Shown here piece after piece: positions 1-8,053 of a DNA stretch of 64,000 bases. Each line of letters opens with the position of its first letter. Position 1 is the first letter of the stretch. The stretch is from Trichormus sp. M33_DOE_039. GTDB taxonomy: Bacteria > Cyanobacteriota > Cyanobacteriia > Cyanobacteriales > Nostocaceae. The DNA is taken from contig DVDT01000086.1 of NCBI GenBank assembly GCA_015296085.1, forward strand, positions 1 to 64,000. The letters are read 5' to 3'. The notes beneath the pieces were generated by a model. The model was not told where the DNA came from and did not search any database. It was given only the letters and a program-made list of their open reading frames with translations. A program made the translations under genes and the position numbers.

Positions 1-148
1 TATTTTTATTACGCCTCTTAATCAGCTTCAAAAACAGATTCTTTCCGCCATGAAAATGCCTTTCTCTCTTTATTTGCTAGAACCATTACTCTGCAAGACT
101 TAATTCCTTTTTCTGAGGTGAAAATCAGCGAACGGACAGTGTTTAGGT
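1..148. other. left-edge stretch upstream of first TpsA gene
   Basis: No complete gene is visible. The frame starting at base 22 is open through to base 222, crossing into the first TpsA gene in another frame, but it has no ATG and resembles nothing I recognise. It may be the tail or remnant of a gene interrupted by the recombination that brought the first TpsA copy here. No clear promoter was seen. Confidence 0.3.
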
Positions 149-2866
149 TTGTTGACTCGGATCTCAACAGGTGTCATGCTACTACCATCGATAATAGTCT
201 TGCTGTGGAATGGCTGTGCTGATGCTCAAATCACGTCAGATGACAGTCTCAATACTACTGTCTCTCAAAGTGGAAATCACTTTAAGATCACTAATGGCAG
301 TAACGCAGGTAGTAATTTATTTCACAGTTTTGGACAGTTTTCTGTACCCACTGGTGGTTCAGCCACATTTGATTTAACCAACACACCCAACATTACAAAT
401 ATATTTAGTCGAGTTACTGGTGGTAATGTTTCTCAAATCGATGGATTGATTCAAATTATTAAAAACAACAACGCTGTCAGTCTGTTTCTGCTCAATCCTA
501 GTGGCATAGTCTTTGGGTCTCAAGCCAGCCTCAATATCAGCGGATCATTTGTAGGTACTACTGCTGACAGTATTAAGTTTGCTGATGGCTTTCAGTTTAA
601 TGCCACCGAGACTACAACCCCAGCCCTATTAACCATGAGTGTCCCTGTAGGGCTACAACTGGGCAGTAATGCTGGCGCGATTCGCACCCAAGGTACACCA
701 GCACTCAACTTCTTGTATCGCTATCCCCAGCAAATTTTTCAGGCTCAAACCGTTGCTTTAGTGGGCAGTGAAATTGATATTAATCAAACCAGCATCGTCA
801 ATCCAGACGGCAGAGTTGAATTATGGGCTTTGCGGAATGCAGAGGTAGGATTAAATCATCAAGCAGGATTGCAATTCACTAGCCCAGTATCGGCTGATTG
901 GGGAACAATTACCCTACGTCAATCCTCGCTCATCGATACCACTGGGGCAAACGGAGGCGCAGTTAACATCCGTGGACGTGGTTTGACAATCAAGGATGGT
1001 TCAGGAATCTCTTCGGCGACACAAGCTTTCGGACAAGGGCAAGGTATCACCGTCAAAACCACGGAATTTGTTGATTTGTTAGGAGTATCAGATCCACAAA
1101 ATTATGAAACCCCTGGATTATATACAAGTGTATTCGGAAGTGGAGCCAAGGCTGGAGATATTACCATCGAGACGGAGAGTTTACGGATTCAGAATGGAGC
1201 ATGGTTGCAATCTATCAACAGTGGTCTTGTCTTTGACTTCTCTACTTTCAAATTTGATCCCATTAGTGACACTAGTACCGGCAACATTACTGTTCGTGCC
1301 AAGGATGTGGAAGTGAGTGGATATAATCCATATCCTAATTTTTCTTTTGGTTTTTCCTTTTTTCGCCCTAGTGCTATTACCACCTTAGTTAGTGGGGGCA
1401 ACAGAAATAATAGTGGCACTATCACCATTGAAGCGAATCAAGTTCGTGCAATAAACGGTGGGCGTATCAGTACTGATATACTTGGCTTCCCATTTCCTGG
1501 TTTTAACTCAATCACCATCGGTAATTCTGGAGATATTTCCATTCAAGCTAGGGAGTCTCTGGAAATCAATGGCATGACACCTTCAGGATTCACTAGTGCC
1601 GTCATCAGTTCAATTCAACCTTTTGCTCAAGGTGAAGCGGGCAATATCACTATTAATACTGGAAATTTACGCGTTAGAGGCGGTGGCACAATTTCTAGCG
1701 CGCTATCAGGTAACGGTGAAGCAGGGAATATCAGAATTCAAGCTCAAAATGTAGAAGTCAGTAACCCAACGCTCGATATTTTTAGCAATACAGTTAGTGG
1801 TATTACCGTGGCAGTCAGTGAAGATGCGGTTGGTGATGGTGGCAATATTAACTTACAAGCTGAAAGCTTACGCGTGTTCCAAGGTGGGCAGATCACTTCA
1901 TCTAGCTTGGGTCAAGGGTCTGCTGGTAGTGTAAGTTTACGGGTTAATGATATTGATGTGCAGGGTTTTTCTGAACCTTTATCCGATGGTCGAATAGTGC
2001 CTAGTACGATCACAGCATCCGCAGCAAATAGTTTTTCTGCTCGGTCAGTAAACATTACCGCTGACAGCTTGAGCGTTCGTGATGGGGCAGAAATTACCGT
2101 TAGCAATTTTGGCTCAGGAGATGCAGGTAATTTAAATATCAATGCTAATCAGATTTATCTTGACAATAGTGCGAGTCTGCGAGCCGAAGTGAATGGGGGC
2201 GGTCGTGGTAACATCAGGCTCAACGCCAGTGATTTTGTCCTCCTCCGAAACAACAGTAACATTATCACCAATGCTCGCGGTAATTCCACTGGTGGCAACA
2301 TTAATATCAGTGCGAAGTCTATCATCGCCGTTCCTACAGAAAACAGTGATATTGCGGCCAATGCCATCCTAGGTCAAGGTGGTAACATTCAAATCACCAC
2401 TCAAGGTCTTTTAGGATTGGAGTTCCGTAATCAACTCACCCCCGATAGTGATATCACTGCTAGTTCCCAATTTGGGCTAAGTGGTACGGTTCAAGTCAAT
2501 ACTATCGGTGTTGATCCAAATTCCGGTTTAGTAGAACTACCAGCAAACGTAACTGATCCATCCCAACAAATTTCTACAGGTTGTTCTGGTAATAATGGTA
2601 GTAGTTTTGTGGCTACAGGTCGGGGTGGTATTTCACAAAATCCCCATCAACAGATTTGGAGCGATCGCCCTTGGTCTGATACCCGCGACATCAGTACATA
2701 CCCTACTACTACTGAAGTGACAGCACAAACACCCCCAAAGTTACAAATTCCCATTCAAGCCACTTCCTGGCATCGTAACACCCAAGGAAAAATTGAGTTA
2801 GTTACCAGTCAATTCCATGCTCAGATGCAACCATCCTTAAGTTGTGCAGCTCTTCCCCAGAGTTAA
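149..2866 (+). CDS. two-partner-secretion exoprotein (TpsA, FHA N-terminal domain), copy 1
   Basis: Predicted secreted beta-helical exoprotein of 905 residues. A signal peptide covers about residues 1-26 (cleavage near CADA/Q). The TPS (haemagglutination-activity) domain follows to about residue 170 and carries the family NPxG motif as NPSG at 116-119. The centre is Gly/Asn-rich with repeating GGNI-type strands, as expected of a right-handed beta-helix. The C-terminal block carries the motifs shared by all copies here (ITASSQFG, DPNSGLVELP, ATGRGG, SWHRNTQGKIELV). Cysteine occurs only twice in the mature chain, at TGCS and SLSC. The start is TTG: no ATG lies in frame after the upstream TGA at 119, and the related remnant at 17219 starts about 13 codons earlier, so the 5' end looks clipped. 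Cyanobacterial relatives are often labelled S-layer family protein; the ligand is unknown. Confidence 0.88.
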   Translation: MLTRISTGVMLLPSIIVLLWNGCADAQITSDDSLNTTVSQSGNHFKITNGSNAGSNLFHSFGQFSVPTGGSATFDLTNTPNITNIFSRVTGGNVSQIDGLIQIIKNNNAVSLFLLNPSGIVFGSQASLNISGSFVGTTADSIKFADGFQFNATETTTPALLTMSVPVGLQLGSNAGAIRTQGTPALNFLYRYPQQIFQAQTVALVGSEIDINQTSIVNPDGRVELWALRNAEVGLNHQAGLQFTSPVSADWGTITLRQSSLIDTTGANGGAVNIRGRGLTIKDGSGISSATQAFGQGQGITVKTTEFVDLLGVSDPQNYETPGLYTSVFGSGAKAGDITIETESLRIQNGAWLQSINSGLVFDFSTFKFDPISDTSTGNITVRAKDVEVSGYNPYPNFSFGFSFFRPSAITTLVSGGNRNNSGTITIEANQVRAINGGRISTDILGFPFPGFNSITIGNSGDISIQARESLEINGMTPSGFTSAVISSIQPFAQGEAGNITINTGNLRVRGGGTISSALSGNGEAGNIRIQAQNVEVSNPTLDIFSNTVSGITVAVSEDAVGDGGNINLQAESLRVFQGGQITSSSLGQGSAGSVSLRVNDIDVQGFSEPLSDGRIVPSTITASAANSFSARSVNITADSLSVRDGAEITVSNFGSGDAGNLNINANQIYLDNSASLRAEVNGGGRGNIRLNASDFVLLRNNSNIITNARGNSTGGNINISAKSIIAVPTENSDIAANAILGQGGNIQITTQGLLGLEFRNQLTPDSDITASSQFGLSGTVQVNTIGVDPNSGLVELPANVTDPSQQISTGCSGNNGSSFVATGRGGISQNPHQQIWSDRPWSDTRDISTYPTTTEVTAQTPPKLQIPIQATSWHRNTQGKIELVTSQFHAQMQPSLSCAALPQS

Positions 2867-2942
2867 TTGTCTCATCTGTTACATATAAGGGTATTTCGGG
2901 AATCTTAATTATGTAAAGAAAGTATTAAGAGAGGCAATTTCT

Positions 2943-5420
2943 ATGTGCTTCAGGTTCATTCATAGTACGTTGGCCAATCAAATACTCTTACCATTAGGGA
3001 TAATTTTCCTCTGGTGTAACTCAGCTAACGCACAAGTGACTCCTGATGCCACATTGAATACCACCGTCTCCCAAAATGGCGATCATTTTACTATCACCAA
3101 TGGAAATCGTGTCGGCAATAACCTATTTCATAGTTTCAGTCAGTTTTCCGTTCCCACCAATGGTTCAGCCTCATTTCAAAACGCTGCTGATATTCAGAAT
3201 ATTTTTAGCCGCGTCACAGGGAGCAATATTTCCCAGATTGATGGTTTAATACAAGCCAATGGTAGTGCTAATCTGTTTTTACTGAACCCCGCAGGTATAA
3301 TTTTCGGTTCTAATGCCAGCTTGAATATTGGTGGTTCTTTTGTGGGGACAACGGCTGACAGTATCACATTTGCTGATGGTGGGAAATTTAGTAGCACCAA
3401 CACCAACACATCCCCTTTGTTAACGATGAGTGTACCTATTGGATTGCAATTTGGTAGCAACCCAGGAGGTATAACGATTCAAGGCACAGGACATAATGCT
3501 CGATTAAGTGACTCGCTTCAGGTTTCTGGACTCAACCTCAATAACAGAGGATTACAATTACAATCTGGAAAAACACTGGCATTAGTGGGCGGAGAAATTG
3601 ACTTGGATGGTGGCTTGCTCTCTGCACCAGGAGGACTAATAGAGTTGGGTAGCATCAAAAACGGCAACGCCGTTCTCAATTCTATTCCTCAAGGATTTGC
3701 ACTCCAGTACGCCGATGCTTCGAGTCTTGGCAATATTCAGATCACCCAACGCGCTCTAGCATCTACACGTGATTTTAATGGAGAAGGTGGAGGGGCTATC
3801 CATATTCAAGGAAAACAAGTCAGTATTCAAGATGGTTCGCTAATTTTAGTCCAAAATCGCAGTCAAAAGACAGCTGGTGATATTGCCATCAATTCTGCGG
3901 AGTCTTTAGAAATCATCGGCAAATCACCTGATTTTCAGAGTTCCAGCAGTTTAGTTAACGAAACTACATCCTCTGGTGCAGCAGGGAATATTATCATTAA
4001 CACCCCACGATTGAATATTGATCGGGGTGGGTATATCTTGAACCGTACTTTCAGCACAGCACCAGCGGGCAATATTATCATCAATACTAATGAAACGCAG
4101 GTAAACAGTTTTGCGTTGGGCGATCCTTCAGCTTTTCGTGCTGTTAGCCAAATATTAGCTGCTTCCTATGCAGGTGGAAAAGGCGGAAATGTGTCCCTCT
4201 CTACTCAAAAACTGTCTGTTTTAGCGGGAGCAAATATAGCAGCAAGACCCTATGCTTCGGGTAATGGGGGCGATGTTACGGTGAAAGCGGATACTATCGA
4301 AGTAAATAATACAGGAACTCCAACTGGTTTTTATTTTAGTCTCATTTCTACTGCCACATTTGGGGCTGGTAATGCAGGAAATTTGGCGATCGACACTCGT
4401 AAGTTATCAATTCAAGCTGGTGGGAGAGTATCTGCTTCCAGCATAGTTTTAGGCAATGCGGGTTCACTCACTATTAATGCGTCTGAATCGATTGATATCA
4501 GTGGGGTGAAGGATGCAGAAAATCCCAGCTACATCGGTACTGCTGTCCGTCCTTTTGGTACATTTGCTCAAATTTCCCGCGCTAATGCAGGGAATACCAG
4601 CATCAATACTCCATATCTCAACATTACTGATAGTGCAACGGTTTTTGTGCAGAATACTGGTTCTGGTACTGCTGGTACTCTGCAAATTGATGCCAATATC
4701 CTCAAACTCGAAAATCAGGCAAGTATTTCGGCATCTACAAAAGCGGGAGAAGGAGGCAACATCGATCTCCAACTGCGAGATTTATTATTAATGCGTCATG
4801 GTAGCTTTATCAATGCAGAAGCGGGTATTAGGGGCAATGGGGGCAATATTATAATTAACACCCCCAACATTGTTGGTTTAGAAAATAGTGACATTATTGC
4901 CAATGCAGTGCAGGGCAGAGGCGGCAATATTCAAATCACGACTCAGGGAATTATTGGTTTAGAGTACCGTAATCTTCTCAGTCCTAGAGAAGTTCTGACC
5001 AACGACATTACTGCTAGTTCAGAATTCAACGTTAGTGGCACAGTCCAAATTAATAATATCGGCATCGATCCTAATTCTGGTTTGATAGAACTACCTACAA
5101 ATCTGACAGACTCATCACAACAAATTGCCACAGGTTGTTCTGCAAATCCAGCTAGCAGTTTTGTAGCTACAGGACGGGGTGGAATACCACAAAATCCGAC
5201 CCAGGATATTAGGAGCGATCGCACTTGGTCTGATGTGCGCGATATTTCTGCATATCACGCAACGCAACAAGCACAAGCCCAAATACCTGAATCTCTAAAG
5301 ATGTTTGTCCAAGCTACTTCTTGGCATCGTAACACCCAAGGCAAAATTGAGTTGGTTGCACATCAATCTCCGACTCAAATGCAGTCAGCATTAACCTGTG
5401 CAGCAATTTCCAAAAGTTAG
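2943..5420 (+). CDS. TpsA exoprotein, copy 2
   Basis: An 825-residue TpsA-like secreted protein. The signal peptide ends near residue 30 (SANA/QVTPD). The TPS domain has NPAG at 115-118 and the GSFVGTTADSI motif just after. The middle is a Gly/Asn/Ser-rich beta-helix. The C-terminal block is conserved, with two mature-chain cysteines (ATGCS, LTCAA). The start is ATG, preceded by an AGAGAGG ribosome binding site. It lies 76 bp after copy 1. The central part is close to copy 3 along its length (shared MSPDFQSSS/KSPDFQSSS, NPSYIG), whereas its NDITAS segment (LLSPREVLTNDITAS) matches copy 4, suggesting exchange between copies. The family is exported across the outer membrane by a TpsB partner, which is not present in the window. 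Confidence 0.9.
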   Translation: MCFRFIHSTLANQILLPLGIIFLWCNSANAQVTPDATLNTTVSQNGDHFTITNGNRVGNNLFHSFSQFSVPTNGSASFQNAADIQNIFSRVTGSNISQIDGLIQANGSANLFLLNPAGIIFGSNASLNIGGSFVGTTADSITFADGGKFSSTNTNTSPLLTMSVPIGLQFGSNPGGITIQGTGHNARLSDSLQVSGLNLNNRGLQLQSGKTLALVGGEIDLDGGLLSAPGGLIELGSIKNGNAVLNSIPQGFALQYADASSLGNIQITQRALASTRDFNGEGGGAIHIQGKQVSIQDGSLILVQNRSQKTAGDIAINSAESLEIIGKSPDFQSSSSLVNETTSSGAAGNIIINTPRLNIDRGGYILNRTFSTAPAGNIIINTNETQVNSFALGDPSAFRAVSQILAASYAGGKGGNVSLSTQKLSVLAGANIAARPYASGNGGDVTVKADTIEVNNTGTPTGFYFSLISTATFGAGNAGNLAIDTRKLSIQAGGRVSASSIVLGNAGSLTINASESIDISGVKDAENPSYIGTAVRPFGTFAQISRANAGNTSINTPYLNITDSATVFVQNTGSGTAGTLQIDANILKLENQASISASTKAGEGGNIDLQLRDLLLMRHGSFINAEAGIRGNGGNIIINTPNIVGLENSDIIANAVQGRGGNIQITTQGIIGLEYRNLLSPREVLTNDITASSEFNVSGTVQINNIGIDPNSGLIELPTNLTDSSQQIATGCSANPASSFVATGRGGIPQNPTQDIRSDRTWSDVRDISAYHATQQAQAQIPESLKMFVQATSWHRNTQGKIELVAHQSPTQMQSALTCAAISKS

Positions 5421-5453
5421 TTACACATCCAAAAGCGTTAGCAAAATACTCAT

Positions 5454-5494
5454 TTGGGAACACTACATACAGGGTAAAAAATGGAAATGAGTTG
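5454..5494 (+). promoter_or_regulatory. conserved leader element upstream of TpsA copy 3
   Basis: A stretch of about 40 bp ending at the ATG begins TTGGGAACACTACATACAGG and ends GAGTTG-ATG. Near-identical stretches precede copy 4 (8013-8053) and copy 5 (10718-10758) at almost the same distance from the start codon. Conservation of non-coding sequence at fixed spacing suggests a promoter, a leader RNA or a translational control site. It could equally be recent duplication carried along with the genes. Confidence 0.55.
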
Positions 5495-7963
5495 ATGAAA
5501 GTAACTTTTTCTTGGTTTGGTTTAATCAGCGGAATATTAATATGCGATGTTAGCAGTAGCTTTGTTAACGCTCAAGTTATTCCCGATGGAACTCTCAACA
5601 CCAGTGTCTCCCAAAGCGGCTATGATTTTACCATCACTAATGGGAATCGTGTCGGGAACAACCTGTTCCACAGTTTCAGCCAATTTTCAATTCCCACAAA
5701 TGGCTCTGCATTCTTCGACAACGCTCCAGATATCCAAAATATTTTTAATCGCGTTACTGGTGGTAGTATTTCCAATATTGATGGTTTAATTAAAGCCAAT
5801 GGTAGTGCTAATTTATTTCTACTCAATCCCAGTGGAATAATCTTTGGCTCAAATGCCAGCTTAAATATTGGTGGGTCGTTTGTAGGGACGACAGCCAATA
5901 ATATTAAGTTTGCTGATGGGACAGAATTTAGTGGAGTTAACGCCAATACTACTCCTTTGCTGACTTTGAGTGTCCCAATTGGGCTACAGTTTGGTGGTAA
6001 TCCGGGAACTATTTCCGTCGAGGGAACAGGGAACAATAGCAAATTGAATGGCACATCTCCTATTTCTGGATTAACTAGTTTAAATGGCTTACAGCTGCGC
6101 TCTGGAAAAACACTAGCTCTGGTGGGTGGTCATCTTGTCCTCAATAGTAGCTTTCTCTCCGCACCAGGAGGACGCATTGAACTAGGAAGTATCATTGAAG
6201 GTGAGCCAAATATCAATATAACTTCTCAAGGGTTAACACTTAGCTATCCTGATGAAAACTATAGCTTTGGTGATATTCAAATGAGCCAGCGTGCTGTAGC
6301 ATCTGTTCGCGGAACAACTCCAGGGTCGATTCAAGTTCAGGGAAAACAGATCAATCTTCGGGATGGTTCTTTGATGGTAGTACAAAATCTAGGTAGCCAG
6401 ACTGCGGGTGATATTACCATCAATGCCGCAGAATCGCTGCAAGTAATGGGTATGTCCCCAGACTTTCAAAGTTCCAGTGGTATAGTCAATGAAACGCTAC
6501 AAGTGGGGGCAAGTGGAAATATTGCCATTACAACCCCAAAACTAACCATTGATAAAGGTGCGATTGTTATTAACCGTACCTATAGTTCAGCACCTAGTGG
6601 TGATGTCATAGTCAAAGCAAATGAAGTTTCAGTTGGTGGGATTGAACCTGGTAATCCTTCTCCTGCTCCGATATTTGGTGTGCTGATGGCTGGAACTTAT
6701 GGAAGTGGTCAAGGTGGAGATTTATTGCTCTCTACAGATCGCCTGACAATTTTTGGTGGTGGCAATGTTGGTACTAGAAGCTTTCTTACTGGCAATGGTG
6801 GCAACGTTAAGATCCGTGCTGATACTGTTCAGATATCAAGTTTGAATACAATGCCAGGCTCTTTCCTGATTAGTCTACTATCAGCTAATACTTTTGGTTC
6901 TGGGAATGCTGGCAATCTTCAGCTTGATACTCGCACACTGTCCATTCAAGATGGGGGTTTAGTTTCAGTTTCTACTGTAAATCTTGGTAATGCTGGCAAC
7001 CTGACGATTAACGCCACTGAGTCAATCAACGTAAGTGGGCTGAAAGACCCGCAAAACCCAAGCTACATTGGGGCGATCGCTCGTTTATTTACCGTTAGAA
7101 CAGCTGCCGGGATTAGTGATAATAGAAACTCTACTGCGGAAGCCGGTAGCATAACAATCAATACTTCTAAATTAACCATTAGCGATCAGGGCAAAGTTTT
7201 TGCCCAAAACGAAGTTCTTGGTGATGCCGGAACATTAACAATTAACGCGAATACGTTATATCTCAACAATAGTGGTAGTCTTTCAACATCCACAAAATTA
7301 GGCGAAGGGGGTAATATCAACCTCCAATTGCACGACAGTTTACTAATGCGTCACGGCAGTTTCATAAATGCTGAAGCTGGTGGTACTGGTAATAGTGGCA
7401 ATATCATCATTAATTCACCCATCATTGTCGGTTTAGAGAACAGTGATATTATTGCTAATGCCGTCAATGGCAAAGGTGGAAATATTGAAATTACAACTCA
7501 GGGCATTCTTGGTCTCAAGTATCGCTCCCAACTCACCCCTGATAGTGATATCACCGCCAGTTCCCAATTTGGAGTCAATGGTACAGTAGAAGTTCATACT
7601 ATTGGTGTTGATCCTAATTCGGGTTTAGTAGAACTACCTGTAAATGTGGCCGATCCATCCCAACAAATTGCTACAGGTTGTTCTGATCAGAATGGTAGTA
7701 GTTTTGTGGCAACAGGACGGGGTGGAATACCACAAAATCCGACCCAGGATATTAGGAGCGATCGCTCTTGGTCAGATACCCGCGACATCTCTGCATTCTC
7801 CAAAAAACAACCAGCACAAGCCCAAATACCACAATCTCCAGAAACACTTGTCCAAGCTAATTTTTGGCGACGTAACGCCCAAGGCAAAATTGAATTAATT
7901 GCAGCTAAATCTCCTGTGAATTTGCAATCATCATTAACTTGTACTGCTTTTCATAAAAGCTAA
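5495..7963 (+). CDS. TpsA exoprotein, copy 3
   Basis: An 822-residue secreted exoprotein of the same family. The signal peptide ends near SFVNA/Q. The TPS domain carries LLNPSGIIFG and GSFVGTTAN, the central part is beta-helical, and the C-terminal block contains ATGCS, ATGRGG and LTCTA. I chose the ATG at 5495 rather than the TTG three bases earlier because copies 4 and 5 have their ATG at the same point after the shared leader. The centre resembles copy 2, while the QLTPDSDITASSQFG segment is that of copy 1. It lies 74 bp after copy 2 and is probably co-transcribed or driven by its own leader. Confidence 0.9.
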   Translation: MKVTFSWFGLISGILICDVSSSFVNAQVIPDGTLNTSVSQSGYDFTITNGNRVGNNLFHSFSQFSIPTNGSAFFDNAPDIQNIFNRVTGGSISNIDGLIKANGSANLFLLNPSGIIFGSNASLNIGGSFVGTTANNIKFADGTEFSGVNANTTPLLTLSVPIGLQFGGNPGTISVEGTGNNSKLNGTSPISGLTSLNGLQLRSGKTLALVGGHLVLNSSFLSAPGGRIELGSIIEGEPNINITSQGLTLSYPDENYSFGDIQMSQRAVASVRGTTPGSIQVQGKQINLRDGSLMVVQNLGSQTAGDITINAAESLQVMGMSPDFQSSSGIVNETLQVGASGNIAITTPKLTIDKGAIVINRTYSSAPSGDVIVKANEVSVGGIEPGNPSPAPIFGVLMAGTYGSGQGGDLLLSTDRLTIFGGGNVGTRSFLTGNGGNVKIRADTVQISSLNTMPGSFLISLLSANTFGSGNAGNLQLDTRTLSIQDGGLVSVSTVNLGNAGNLTINATESINVSGLKDPQNPSYIGAIARLFTVRTAAGISDNRNSTAEAGSITINTSKLTISDQGKVFAQNEVLGDAGTLTINANTLYLNNSGSLSTSTKLGEGGNINLQLHDSLLMRHGSFINAEAGGTGNSGNIIINSPIIVGLENSDIIANAVNGKGGNIEITTQGILGLKYRSQLTPDSDITASSQFGVNGTVEVHTIGVDPNSGLVELPVNVADPSQQIATGCSDQNGSSFVATGRGGIPQNPTQDIRSDRSWSDTRDISAFSKKQPAQAQIPQSPETLVQANFWRRNAQGKIELIAAKSPVNLQSSLTCTAFHKS

Positions 7964-8012
7964 AAAGAACTCATCATAACATTATAAAATTCCTCAACTT
8001 GTAGCATTTTGG

Positions 8013-8053
8013 TTGGGAAAACTATATACAGGCTAGAAATTAGAGATAGGTTG
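8013..8053 (+). promoter_or_regulatory. conserved leader element upstream of TpsA copy 4
   Basis: Second copy of the leader: TTGGGAAAACTATATACAGG, then TAGAGATAGGTTG directly before the ATG at 8054. The frame is open upstream from a TTG at 8009, but because the same sequence is non-coding before copies 3 and 5, I treat it as leader and not as protein. Confidence 0.55.

Noticed and set aside
22-222. Open frame overlapping the start of the first TpsA gene
   Set aside because: No start codon and no similarity I recognise; noted only as possible debris.
8009-8053. N-terminal extension of TpsA copy 4 from a TTG codon
   Set aside because: The same sequence is non-coding leader before copies 3 and 5, and the signal peptide fits the ATG at 8054.
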